Assembly (NCBI RefSeq): GCF_000005505.3
Contig: NC_016135.3
Coordinates: 1,326,001-1,390,000, forward strand
DNA length: 64,000 nt
Reading direction: 5' to 3'
Source of the DNA: Brachypodium distachyon
Taxonomy: Eukaryota; Streptophyta; Magnoliopsida; Poales; Poaceae
Part shown: positions 52,661 through 64,000 of the stretch, one piece after another
Numbering within the stretch: the stretch's first letter is position 1
Layout: every line of letters begins with the position of its first letter
Made by a program: the position numbers and the translations under genes
The notes under the pieces: model-generated
Database searches by the model: none
What the model was told of the DNA's origin: nothing
What the model saw: the letters and a program-made list of their open reading frames with translations, nothing else

Positions 52661-55330
52661 ATTTTATTTTATTCTGCTGTTGTTATAATTCAAAAATTAA
52701 CTCATTGTTTTGATTTATCATAATAGCACTCATTGCTGCAACGAGTTCAGTCCAACTTCATGCACCTGTACATTTATATGTGAACATAACAAGAGGTCTC
52801 AAAGGAAAAAGGTGTGCGATGAGCAATTTTGACCGTTACATTTATACGTGAATATAACAATTAACAAGGGGGTGGCGCTGGCGTACAGGAAACAGGTGCA
52901 GGTAGAATAAAACTCAACAAGTCCTTCATTAAGTTATCTTAGCCTGTTAGCCATGGTTTGTTTCTGGAAATTTGATTACACGCTAAATAGTAAAGCTGCT
53001 CTACTCTATCTTCGCCACTGAATATAACAGAGCATCAGAAAAAGCTGCAACGGAATTTTTCTTTTTCAATTCCTGCCTAACCAGTTTAGGTACGATCGAT
53101 CTCTGTCTTGAAAGCTGAAAACCCCAACTCAAGCCTCGTGGACGATTAACTGTTCGGGCCTGACAGCGTTGGCACGTGGGAACGAGACGGGGTCGTATTA
53201 TCTTCTTCGTACGGGAACTTTGGGCGCGCGTCGTCGCATGTACCTATGCCTCATACGGCTTGATCCGCCGCGCGAGGGTACGTACGTGGTCGGTTCTCAG
53301 GGTTACGCGTCTAACCTCGTATTGCGTGTAATCATTCCCACTCTAGCTAACCGGTCCCTGTAATAACACGTGGTGGCCGGCTACTATAGCTTAGCTAGTG
53401 GTTTCGTATCACGGGGCACGTTTGGCTTTTGGTTTTCCAAGCAAGTCTCGGCGTACCTAAAAGTATTAATTTCGTGAACATGTCCGTTCTGAGCCCTGAC
53501 GTGCCACTGCACGACTTTTGTTTTCCTAACGTACGTGAAGGTAGCTTCGACAGACATGCAGGGTTTTTTTTTAAATCTGATCCTAAATTTTTGACTTAAA
53601 TTTTGTTCAAATATGATGTATCTATTCTTAAAAGGCATTTAGATACATGTAATATTTCGACAAGAATTATGAAACGGAGAGAGTAATTATAAACACTTAA
53701 ACAAACAGACAGACATGGTGTCACTTGTGGGAAAAATAATTAAGATATCACCGAACCGGAACAGCTCATATACAACGGCATTTCCTCAGCCTCAGCGTGA
53801 CAACGTCCACACGACCATTATAAGCGACCTATCCTCGTACCACGACCACACGGCACTGCAACTGAGTCATCAATCCCGTTATCTCCGATTGCTGAGGACA
53901 AGGTAACCGGATTTTGATATTGTCCTAAATAGGAGTATACTAGAGCATCTTTAAGCGAGCCTCTGTTTTTCTCATCGTTTGTTTTATTTAACGGTTTTGC
54001 TATTTTTTAGGCGACTGAGAAATAACTATTTCTTCGTCGATGATAAAAACATTTTAATTCAATCATTGAGATTCGTGTAAAATTAATATAGGTCCAATGG
54101 ATAAGAAAATCTTCATTAGATGTTTACGATTGTTGACTGAGAACTAACTATTTCTTAGGAGATTGAGAAATAGACACTCTCTTTATTTAATGGACGTGAC
54201 AAAATAAGGTAATTCTACGAGGAACTCCTGAACCCTCAACATTTGTGTGAGACCGTACAGTTGTTTTCATTTTTTCTCTAAATTATTAAAGGAGAAATGG
54301 GTGTGTTTGTTGTGTGCCTCTACGTCATTTTTTTTTCTTCCCCTCTCTTTTCTCTCTACCCGCCGCGCCTACTCTCTTTTCCTCGCACCCATTGAGAACC
54401 TTCGTCCTCCCTGTAGCACCATGTCCCGTCTGGCCCCTAAGCTTGGCGCGGTCCGAGACGTCAGCTTCTGCTTCTTATTGGCCTCTTCTCCGGTGCCGGT
54501 GAAGATATAATTAAGATTGTACAAATGGGACATAGGTGACGGTGGCAGTTGGACGCTACGTATGGGAAGAAGGCATCATAGCTAGAGCACTCCGACGAGC
54601 TCGACGTCATCGTTGCATGGGGGCCCGACATAGGTATGTTCCACCAACCCTGAGGTTTCTCTTCGTTTGCATAATCCACCCGAACCTGACAGGAAGAGGT
54701 CGGCATCGTGGTGCTGGAATGCGTCAATCCCTGTGGCGACGGGGCATTATGATGCCGGTGACGGTTAGGTGTAGGCATTGGGCACCATGTATCGTAGTCC
54801 AATCTCCATTTGTCCAAATAGACCCTAAATTGAAAAACGAAGAGGATAAATGAATGGTCTCCATGCAAATTGCCCTGCCTAATTTTGAGTGCCCCGTCTT
54901 TTTTTTGACAAACCACGGCAACAACAAAAAGAACATGGCACGGTAACCACTCGACAAGCAGAACTGCAGAAGTGAGCTTTCACTCCGCATCATCAAACCG
55001 GCCTCCACGGCGCGTGTATCCTTGACTCGTTATTTCAAAAGGTTATTACTCGAAGATTGACTCGTTTTTCTAGTTGAATCCCATGGGATCCTCGTGCACA
55101 TCATGGATCAGGTCAGCAGCAGCCGTGTGAAGCGTTCCAGTCCGGCGCTCCGTCCTCCTCTTGACAGTTTGACAACGACAAACCCCCACCACCGTCCAGT
55201 CCACGCGAAAAATAAGTAAAAAGGAACAAGAGTAACTCAAAAAGGAAGCGCAGCAGCAGCGGGAGGAGCTAGCACGCGGGGCCGTGAAACAAGAAAGAAA
55301 AAATCCAACACGTCTGCCGCGTGAGAAGAA
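52661..55330. other. Flank of RNA copy 3 and intergenic DNA
   Basis: Bases up to about 53510 match the flank of copy 2 (43.0-43.9 kb). A partial Stowaway with only its right end clear (tatgaaacggagagag) lies at about 53580-53682. The rest shows no gene. A GC-richer stretch at 54290-54860 has open frames without domains. Confidence 0.5.
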
Positions 55331-55340
55331 CCGACCGTAG

Positions 55341-55347
55341 TATAAAT
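55341..55347 (+). promoter_or_regulatory. TATA box of the START-domain gene
   Basis: TATAAAT lies upstream of a 5' leader of roughly 530 bp that is rich in C and T, typical of a grass gene. The leader could include an intron, but no donor/acceptor pair was fixed. Confidence 0.5.
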
Positions 55348-55906
55348 CTGTGGCTCCCTTCCTCCGGCGATCGCCACCCACCAATCCCCTCCGCTAGCTG
55401 CTGCTGGGGGCGCTTGTCTTCTTCTTCTCCGTCTCGCCGATTTTCGGGATAGGCGCGGCCTTATCCCCCCGCACGCAATCTCCCCCCGCGCGCGGCCACA
55501 CATTCTTCGTCGCATCCTCTGCTGCGGCTGGAACAATCTCGCGTCCTCCGATCCTCGCCTGGTTGTATTGGATTCTTCCGCCCGGGCGCTGCTAGCTGCT
55601 GCTGCCGCGGTGTTTGTTTATAGTCCAGTACCGGTCCAACGGGACGCGCCCTGTCCACGCATCCATCACCAGCCGTGAGGCCCGGCCACAAGGGGACTAC
55701 GATTCATACAAGACCCACTGCCACACCCACCACCACCAGAGCTCTCCTCGTCTGCCGCCGCGGACCGGGGAATTTTCGAGGGCTGGATTTGTGCCCAGGC
55801 CTGTTGCATCTGTATCTTATCGAGGGTTTTTTTTTTGTTGGCCGCGGGGGAATTGGTTGGTTGCTTCAGGGGGAGGAGAAGAGGATAGTTCGGATCTCTG
55901 GCGACG

Positions 55907-57895
55907 ATGTCGGTGCTGGCTGATCTGCTCGCGGGGGTCTTCCGGGAGCCCACCCTCGCCGGGGTCGCCAGGGAGCTCGCCACCCTCGCCGCGCCGCTCT
56001 GGCTCGCCGTGCTCGTCGGCCTCCTCATCGGCTGGGCGTGGCGCCCTCGCTGGGCCGCCGCCGTCCAGCAGGAGAACCCTGCGCCGCCCGCTCTGGCCCA
56101 TAATACTTCCGCCGCCGCCGCCGGGGAATCATCAGCCTCAGCCTCAGCCTCAGCCGTCGTGCCTAGGTGAGGAGTTTGTTTGCGGCTGTGGGGAATCTTA
56201 TCCCTTCCCAATTCGATTGGCCCGCTTCTCTCTTTCACTGAATTTTTCTGTGCTACACTTTTGCTGAATTTCTGCATAATATGATGAGGTGCAGAGCTAA
56301 GGTGGCTTCTGTGGCCCCGGTCGAGGACGAGTTACCGGTGAACACTGCCGATTTGATGCACCTCCGCAGGGTCGTCGAGGAGAAGGACGGCGGGCCGGCG
56401 TGGATACACATGATGGAACGCACGTTGCCCACCATGAGGTATCAAGCCTGGCGAAGAGACCCCGAGGTGTGTAGCCTTCTGCCCTAGGTTTCAATTCAAT
56501 TGTTTTTGGTTGAGTGGATGTAGAATTGAAGAAATTATGCCGTGTTTCTGTGTAGTGTTCAGAAATCTATTCATATATCTGCTTAGAATTCAGGAGCATA
56601 TGTGCGTACTGTTTTTCGATGAGTGCTGGACTTGTGTTTCTGTTGATTAGATGTAGTTACAATCAGATTGGATGATTAGACATAGAAGATGTAAGAGCTA
56701 AGAATTAAGGTGTGTTTTTTTTCATTCCAGAATGGCCCGCCACAGTACCGCAGTAGCACTATCTTTGAAGACACATCGCCGGACGTTGTTCGGGATTTCT
56801 TCTGGGATGATGAGTTCCGGATGAAGAACACTTGGGATGACATGCTTCTACAGCACGAGATATTGGAGCAGTGCACAAAGACTGGGACAATGGTTGTCCG
56901 CTGGGTCAGGAAGGTGAGCAGTTTGTCGATATCTCTGGTAATATTTGTGAAAAGTATCACAAACTATATCTTTTGCTTATACTGGATGCATTGCGCAGTT
57001 TCCATTCTTCTGCAGCGACAGGGAATACATTATCGGGCGCAGAATATGGGCATCTGGAAAGACGTATTACTGCGTAACCAAGGTATGGGATGAAATAGTA
57101 TAGCTTTATTTCAGAAGCTATCTAAGTATCTATTCACGGTCACGTTAATACATTGGCCTTCTATCTGTAGCAGTGTAGTTCTCACAGGCATCTTGGTTAT
57201 CTCTAGTTATAGATAGCGGTTGCTTGCTCAAAGATTGCTTTATTTATGTGAATTAGGTCATTAACCTTCTACTGTAATTTTTCAGGGTGTGCCTCGTCCC
57301 TCTGTTCCAAGGAGCAGCAAACCTCGTCGTGTGGATTTGTACTACTCTAGTTGGTGCATCCGTCCAGGTAGGACTGCAGTTTCTTCGCAGGTTCCCCACT
57401 GCCAACTAATTTTGCCAGGCCAATGAATTTACATTTGCTCCTTCTTATTCAGTTGAATCGAGAAATGGTGATGGTGCAATGACCGCATGTGAGGTCCTCC
57501 TGTTTCATCATGAAGATATGGGGATTCCATGGGGAATCGCAAAACTTGGTGTGCAGCAGGGGATGTGGGGCTGCGTTAAACGGATAGAGCCTGGCCTTCG
57601 GGCATACGAAATTGCAAGGACCACTGGCGAGCCCCTTTCAAAATACGCTGCCATGGCACACGCCAACACAAAGTTCATCGCCGATGAGCTCATCAGTGCA
57701 GAAGACAACAACGATGCCGGTTCAACCAGCAACAAAGCTCTAGCTGAGAAGCCAAAGCACTGGACATGCAACATACCCAAAGTCTTCCTGATAGGTGGCG
57801 CGGTCGCCCTGGCTTGCACCTTCGACCAGGGATTACTGACCAAGGCAGTCATCTTCGGCACGGCGAGAAGATTTGCAGGGCCGGGAAGGAGATAG
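55907..57895 (+). CDS. START-domain lipid-binding membrane protein, six exons
   Basis: Exons are 55907-56166, 56295-56466, 56731-56913, 56999-57082, 57286-57367 and 57453-57895. All introns are GT-AG and all phases agree, giving 407 residues. A hydrophobic segment (LWLAVLVGLLIGWAW, about 31-45) could anchor the N terminus. An Ala/Ser linker follows. The START fold runs about from 100 to 320, with PDVVRDFFWDDEFRMKNTWD, MVVRWVRKFPFFCSDREYII, RIWASGKTYYCVTKG and VDLYYSSWCIRP. A second hydrophobic stretch (VFLIGGAVALACTF, from about 371) lies near the C terminus. START domains bind lipids in a deep pocket; plant members of this architecture are annotated as polyketide cyclase/lipid transport superfamily. 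The lipid is unknown. Good ATG context (gacgATGT is modest). Confidence 0.9.
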
Positions 57896-59830
57896 GAACG
57901 TGGCATCAACAATCCATACCGTGCTTGGTGCGCACATTGTTCTGATGAACAAATGAGCAATGCTAGTATTTCAGTCTAGTTATGCTTATGCTGCAGATAA
58001 GGATGGGTTTGTTAATGTTAGATCAGTTCAGAGATAGATCTAGTGCAAAAATCAGAAAACAAAAAACGAAGCATATGCAAGCAGGCCTGGACATACTGCT
58101 GTAGCTGTAGTTTGTGAGGCTCAGAACTAGCAGGCTAGAATAGAAGCATCATAAATGAGACATTTGGATGTTGAGACAAAGCCATCATGTGTACAATGAA
58201 TGTATAAGGCTGATATTCCTGGGGTGCTATAAAATATAGTGCTTTTGTTAGTTAATAACAAGAATTCTTGCTTTCGTCGCCTATAACATGCATGCATTGT
58301 TTCCTCCTATGGTTGGTGGTGACATATTGGCTTTCTTGTTGAAAAATCTTCTGAGAAAATCTGTGTCCAATTGTATTTGTTGACCAACATCAACTTCCTT
58401 GGTTCAGACCATCTATTCCTACGTTAAACTGGTTGACGGTATCAGCAAACTACACTTTGGACTAAAACTCCGTGAAACTCATGCTTAAGAGGTTTTTAAA
58501 GGAACTTTAAGCTCCAAGTTCAAACTCAGGATGCACTTAGAAACTATGGATAAAACGAACTGAACATGAATAGTGATCTTTTCATGCCCATTACTATTTA
58601 TTTCACTGTCCCATACCTCCCAATTGCAAATTGAGTTGAATTTGCTCTTCAAATTTACCTGTCCATACAAAAAATTCCAAAACTTCCAACACGTAGTATT
58701 CATGGAGTTTCCATCTACAAATGTTTTGAGAATTTCCCATGCCAAGGTTTTAGCATTTTTTTCGTCAAAAAAGGTTTATGCATTTCCCTTTTTCAGGCAT
58801 CTACAATTGCAAGGTTGTGCGACTAAGATGCATAGTACTACCTCCGTTCCATAATTCTTGTCGAAATATTACATGTATCTAGACGCTTTTTAGGAATAGA
58901 TATATCCATTTTTAGGCAAATTTGAGACAAGAATTATGAAACGGAGGGAGTACTTGATACAGAATAAAAATAGTTGGTACTTGACGTGCTCTTCCTTCCC
59001 TCTTATCCTCTACTTTTCTTTTCCTCTTTCTCTCAACAGCTTCCTCATGGTCCATCCTTTTCAAAGCTAGTGAGTGAGGAATAAAAACGTTGCTTAACAT
59101 ACTGTCATTCTTATCATCTTATGTCTCACAAAACTAGACTGCTTTTTTTGGCAATACGCGTCTCCAAAGGGAAGAACCCAAAAGGGAAGTGTTAGGCACC
59201 ACTGGCGATGATGATGATTGAATAACCAATTTATTAGCTTGCATCACATGATTTGAATCTGTTGTTGATATTTTATGCCTAGTAAAATCAGTTGCTGATA
59301 TTGTTTTGTGCATAGTGTCCTAAGCCTAATAGCGACATCAGACGATTTAGGCACGCATTAATGATCAAAAAAGATAACCATCTTCTTTCACTAGGGACGC
59401 AACCGCATTTCGAGATTCATCCCTGATCACTAACTATATTAATATGTAGTTTGTGTACAACAAACATTGTGCCACTGGATTCGTATTTAAAATAAAAATC
59501 AATAGCATGATTTTATGTCATGTAATCCACATATTATTGATGCAAATGATGGTCAAGTAAAAACTCAACCGTATGATATTTACTTTGTGAACTTGTTGTG
59601 ATTAGACCGGATGTAAATAATGACTCTTGATTATTATCAAGGCTTGATACCTGTTTGTACTTGTAAATCATCTGGCACGAGAGCAGGGGCGTGGCCTAGT
59701 CTTCTGAGACGAAGGAAAGGAATCTCTCAAAACAACAACCAAGTTAAAACACTTTTTCAACAGATATATATATGTTTCACATTCCTCCAATATATAAATG
59801 TTGTTCTACAATAGGAACTGCCGCTACAGC
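57896..59830. other. 3' UTR of the START gene and intergenic DNA
   Basis: A Stowaway sits at 58838-58950. No gene is supported. Confidence 0.5.
58838..58950. mobile_element. Stowaway MITE
   Basis: ctacctccgttccataattc and the inverted end gaattatgaaacggagggag are flanked by TA (58836-58837 and 58951-58952). It shares the acatgtatctagacg interior with the other copies. Confidence 0.9.
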
Positions 59831-60107
59831 TCTGTCCAGGCTTCATATCAGATCTGGGTAAAAAAGAACAATTTTTGAACAAAATGTGGCAGCTTAGAGA
59901 AGTGCGCAAAGCAACGAATTACACAGTAAAGTATTGGGCCTCTAACAACAAAGAAATGAAGACCGACTTGTGTTTACAGCATGCGTAACAAGACCGACCG
60001 ACTGACTGACGATGGGCTCAACAAAACTAGGGACAGGGTAGCTAGAGAGGTGTGGGTAGTACAAGCGGCAAGGTGAAAAGGACTGATCAGTTGCTTCAGC
60101 GGGAGCC

Positions 60108-63100
60108 TTAGACCTGTGCTGTGCCTTGCGTGAACTTGGGGTCCTCACACCTGTACTTGCCGTCGGGGCCGATACCGAAGCCCTTGGGATCGGCAAACAC
60201 GTTCTCCAGAAGCTGGCTCCGTGGAGGGAGAGGGCTTGCATCGGCAAACTCCACGGCCTCCTCAACAACGTCGTCGATCTTCTTCTCAATGCTCTTCAGC
60301 TCGGCTTCGGATGCAAGGTTCTGCTCGATGATGTACTTCTTCAAGGATGTGATGGGATCCCTTGCAGCGTAATGAGATTTCTCATCTGAAAGCAAGGTCA
60401 GCAGATGATCCAGTTAGAGAAAATTCCCAACAAAAAGAGGAAATCTGCACAGCTTGATAGTTCAGGAGCTAATAACCAAGTGTGCCTTGAAAATGTGGAA
60501 GCATATATACACTGAAATGTGGGATACAATAGTAACAAATAGATAAAACAGAGTATTAAACAATCATTTCCGTATTACATAGAAAAGCATGAACACAATT
60601 GTAGACAGGTTGCAAATTGAAATAAGTATATGGTTTAGGTCATGAAAGACGCCCCAAACTATGCTAACTATTTTGCTTCCAGCTTTATGACGTCCACCAG
60701 ATACCGTTACTAACAGAGGGAAATGGACTTGAGAATAAGTGGATAAAAAAGGCATACAGCAAGGTAGAAAGATCATGACTGCATGCCAAGTTATCAACTT
60801 GATACAGAAACACCAAGTTTGGTCGATTTAAACAGTCATGAGATCCTATGAGTCAACCTAGTCATCACTGTGCATGATCACAAGGGCAAACTTATTGTCA
60901 AGTGAAATTGCCATAATGACAAATAGGAGTCCATGACAGCTGGACATCCTTTCCCAAATGCTGCTATTTTCTTTAAGATTTACAATTTAAAAATAGTGGT
61001 GCCAGATATACTATAAAGGGCTACGGGACAATCTAGTCATACCCATCAGGATGATGACATATCAGATAAGATGACTGTGATGATGATAAGAGCAAGAGAA
61101 ACATTTTGCTCAGTATTTCAATTGGGACCACAAAATGTACTCTCAAACCATATTGCTCTAAAGCAACAACCAATTTTTCATCAAGTCAAATCATCGTATT
61201 GACCATAGATTTAACAATTGGACTCTAAATTTACACTAACTTGCAAATTCTGGACCCAATTCTTCTAGCTGAACTGTTGAAGTGAACCTAATCTTGTACT
61301 CCCTCCGTTCCATAAAGACGGTCCGTGCCAATCTTTATGGAACGGAGGGAGTAAAACTTAAGGTCAATCTTGTAAAACTTAAGGTCAATTTAGCACATGG
61401 GTCAAATCATCAGTCAAGTGGATCCTAATGTTACAAGATAGCTAAATTTACTAAGGAAATTTTCCATGTGCCATTAACATAGTAAGTAGATTGATGTTGA
61501 GATCTTATTATCACTCGTTAAGCCCTGTAGATAGAATCTGATTGTGGTCATATAAAACCATATGTAGCTCTCACATTTATGATTACACTAAATAGGATGG
61601 CACAACGTGCATGCACAAAATTGCATATAATCATAATGTATTGCTCGTAATCTAATCTTGCACGGAGTATATAGTTATTTCAACTCATCTACTAGGCAAA
61701 TACTTTAAACAAATCCGCGAACTTCATGATTGAATTATTTTTCTTCATTTTGCATTTCTCCAGTTAGCCTAGAGGAGCCAGTAGTTCTACTATTTACAAA
61801 AATAAAAGTGAGCTGAAAATTAACCAGGGAGGTAATCCTTACCAGGCCTCCTGAGTTCATCTGGATCAGCAAGAGAGTGACCTCTGAACCGGTAAGTTTC
61901 ACATTCCACTAGAGTTGGTCCTTCACCTCTCCTTGCCCTGTCAATTGCCTCCTTAGCCACCTCCCTAACCTTCAGGACATCCATCCCATCGACATGCACC
62001 CCGGGCATTCCAAATGCCGGGCCCTTCTTCCAGATCTCTGGATCTGAGGTAGCCCTCAGGTGCGACATACCAATTGCCCATAAGTTGTTCTCCACAACAA
62101 ACACAATAGGAAGCTTCCACAGCTGAGCCATGTTCAGGCACTCAAAGAATTGGCCGTTGTTACAGGTACCATCTCCGAAGAAGGCAAGTGTGACATCAAG
62201 CCCATCAGGGCCAGACTGCTTGAGCACCTCATGGCGGTACTTAGCAGCAAAGGCAGCACCAGTGGCAACAGGAATGCCTTCTCCAATGAAGGCAAAACCT
62301 CCAAGGAGGTTGTGGGGTTCAGAGAACATGTGCATGGAACCACCCTGTCCGCGGCAGCATCCAGTGGCCTTGCCAAAGAGCTCAGCCATGACAGAACGGG
62401 CTGGGACACCCTTGGACAGTGCGTGGACATGGTCACGATATGTGCTAACAACACAGTCAGGTTGGTTGAGCAGCTTGATGAAGCCAGTGGATACAGCCTC
62501 CTGGCCATTGTAAAGATGAACAAAACCAAACATCTTGCCTCGGTAGTACATTTGCGCACACATGTCCTCAAAGTTACGACCCAGAACCATGTCTTCGTAC
62601 AGCTCTAATGCCTCTTCCCGTGTCACTGCCTGCAGTCAGTGAGATACATCGTTAAGAACACAGGGATCCTTAACTTGAGAAAACATTCAATTTTAAACAA
62701 TTGAAACCTAAAATGTTCATGCACTAACATCACTACAGCTACATCGGTTCAAGCTATAGATCTCGAGAACAAAACAGTGATCCAGCACTGAAATTGCTAT
62801 AAACAAATAGAGTAGATTTTGGCTGCTAACAAGTAGCCCTTTTTAACCAACGAATAAAATAAAGGCTCGTATGAGAGGATCAGTACGCTGAGAACTTTTA
62901 TAGCAATTTGAAATCCTAAAGTGAACTTTTGAAGGGATGTGCTTGAATTACAGGAGAATCATCGTATGATATTCAGGCAGCTACTGGCTAGCATCGCAAG
63001 CAAGCATCTGAGTAATCCAACTACTGTAAAACCTCTAAGATGAAAAATTGCGAACGCTTTGTACTCGAACGAAACTGAACTGGGTGATGCAAGCCCCCTG

Positions 63101-63471
63101 CAACAAATCTGCAAACGGCAGTACCGAGGATCCAACCGCGCGAACGGAGTAGAACCGTAGAGCACCCTCCAAGATATGAATTTTCACACTATTTCTCGTA
63201 CTCGGGCAGCGGTCCTGCTGAGATCGCATTTTCGGGAGTGGAGAAGATAGGATTTTCTCACCGGGTGCGCGGCGGCGGCGGGCGCGGCCTTGTTCCCGGC
63301 GAGCACGTCGGAGGAGACGGCCAGGACGGAGCTCAGGCGCGGCGCCGGCCTGCGGCGGAGCGGCCTCATGGAGGCTGCCGCCGCGGCGGGGAAGGAGGGG
63401 GCCTTGTCCCCGCCGGATCTCGCGGCCACCGGCGCCAGGAACTTGGCGGCGGTGAAGGACGCGGCCGCCAT
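60108..63471 (-). CDS. Pyruvate dehydrogenase E1 component subunit alpha, chloroplast
   Basis: Exons are 63471-63262, 62629-61843 and 60385-60108, with in-phase GT-AG introns, giving 424 residues. Exon 1 (70 codons) is Ala/Ser/Arg-rich and acts as a plastid transit peptide ([19 protein letters not shown]). The mature part shows YRDH (134-137), the thiamine diphosphate motif GDGTCNN (from 222) to VVENN (to 252), and TYRFRGHS (315-322), the usual E1-alpha loop. The C-terminal exon encodes [18 protein letters not shown] and ends GTAQV. The enzyme decarboxylates pyruvate and passes the acetyl group to E2, supplying acetyl-CoA for plastid fatty acid synthesis; it needs an E1-beta partner encoded elsewhere. 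Length fits plant plastid forms (about 420-430). Intron 2 (1457 bp) contains a mini-Stowaway. Confidence 0.96.
61299..61351. mobile_element. Mini-Stowaway in PDH intron 2
   Basis: ctccctccgttccataaaga and its exact inverse tctttatggaacggagggag leave only a 13-base centre, with TA on both sides. The whole copy including flanks is about 57 bp. A 21-bp tandem repeat (gtaaaacttaaggtcaat) follows at 61351-61391. Confidence 0.85.
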
Positions 63472-64000
63472 CTCCTCTCCCTCACTCTGAGCTGCTCTCC
63501 CTCCTGCTTCCGCTTGCCCGTGTGGCGCTGACGCAGTGCTGCAGCAGCGGCAATGGGGGACGAGAGGTGGGGGGGCTGGGGAGGCGGAGTATAAAGAGAG
63601 GGGAAGAGAGGGGCGGAGAGAACGAGGAAGATGGAGGCTTGGGAGGGTCCGCCCCACGCTGGCGGCTCACGCTCACAGACACAGATTGATTTTTCTTGTT
63701 CATCCAACTACACACAAAATACCCAAGGAATTGACATTCTTCACTAGGAGGAGAATTCTTGTTGTACCAATGTCTAGCAGACTGGTTTTAATATCATTGG
63801 CATATTTGATGTGCTAGTTAAATACCATTCATGCATTGCTATGAGCATCTAACTGGTTGCTACTGAAATTGGAGCTCAAGCTCCTTGCAAGGTTGCATTG
63901 AGAGGAAAAATGAAAATTGGTGTGGGCCAAATCGTTGAAGCGTTAGATTAATTGTACTAAAGATTATTAGATCACGCTAAATTTAACCTGAAAATACCGA
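63472..64000. other. PDH upstream region and AT-rich end of window
   Basis: The first 150 bp upstream of the PDH start are GC-rich and polypyrimidine on the coding strand, as expected for a leader. A consensus TATA box on the minus strand was not seen. No other gene is supported up to the window end. Confidence 0.4.

Noticed and set aside
63587..63596. tataaagag near the PDH start as a TATA box
   Set aside because: It is oriented for the plus strand, whereas the PDH gene is on the minus strand.

Overview
The window is plant nuclear DNA from a grass, most likely a Pooideae species (Triticeae or a close relative). The evidence is spliced genes with GT-AG introns, GC-rich first exons, many Stowaway MITEs flanked by TA, and nested LTR retrotransposons with 5-bp target-site duplications (TSDs). 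A plastid-type pyruvate dehydrogenase gene lies at the right end. There is no bacterial, organellar or viral gene order.

Layout. 0-5.3 kb is repeat-derived: a non-autonomous DNA transposon carrying a GC-rich minisatellite, a decayed LTR, and a retroelement-like tail. 5.6-7.0 kb holds an intact two-exon F-box/LRR gene. A second, frameshifted copy of its last exon starts at 7.52 kb. It is split by a 15.6-kb Ty3/Gypsy element of Tat-like organisation (7947-23529, minus strand) and resumes at 23535. That element carries a 3.8-kb solo LTR (10580-14381) and a spliced antisense ORF. 24-30 kb is accessory DNA: a truncated LINE, a long inverted repeat, a 1.34-kb solo LTR, MITEs and an internally deleted cytochrome P450. 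32.3-34.3 kb is an intact intronless PPR gene.

The most unusual region is 37.3-53.5 kb. It holds three related copies of a structured RNA gene with a plant snRNA-type Pol III promoter (USE box, TATA about 25 bp downstream, start at GCCGG about 30 bp after that, T5 terminator). The 5' end resembles the Alu domain of 7SL/SRP RNA. The first copy (37874-38199) looks intact. The second and third are split by transposons, yet the two ends of each still form the same closing helix. In the third copy the two strands of that helix lie more than 8 kb apart, with compensatory changes relative to the first copy. Insertions found in this array are a FAR1-type Mutator element with TIRs of about 100 bp, a 1.3-kb MULE with a perfect 9-bp TSD that itself carries a hAT-like MITE, a retrosequence with a 17-bp TSD, and a 33-bp insertion that is almost only a poly(A) tail.

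55.3-63.5 kb is gene space: a six-exon START lipid-binding-domain gene (+) and a three-exon chloroplast pyruvate dehydrogenase E1-alpha gene (-) with a 56-bp Stowaway MITE in its second intron. The intact host genes (F-box, PPR, START, PDH E1-alpha) have no obvious shared pathway. Coordinates of exons, TSDs and LTR ends were read base by base. Family names rest on recognised motifs and were not checked by database search.
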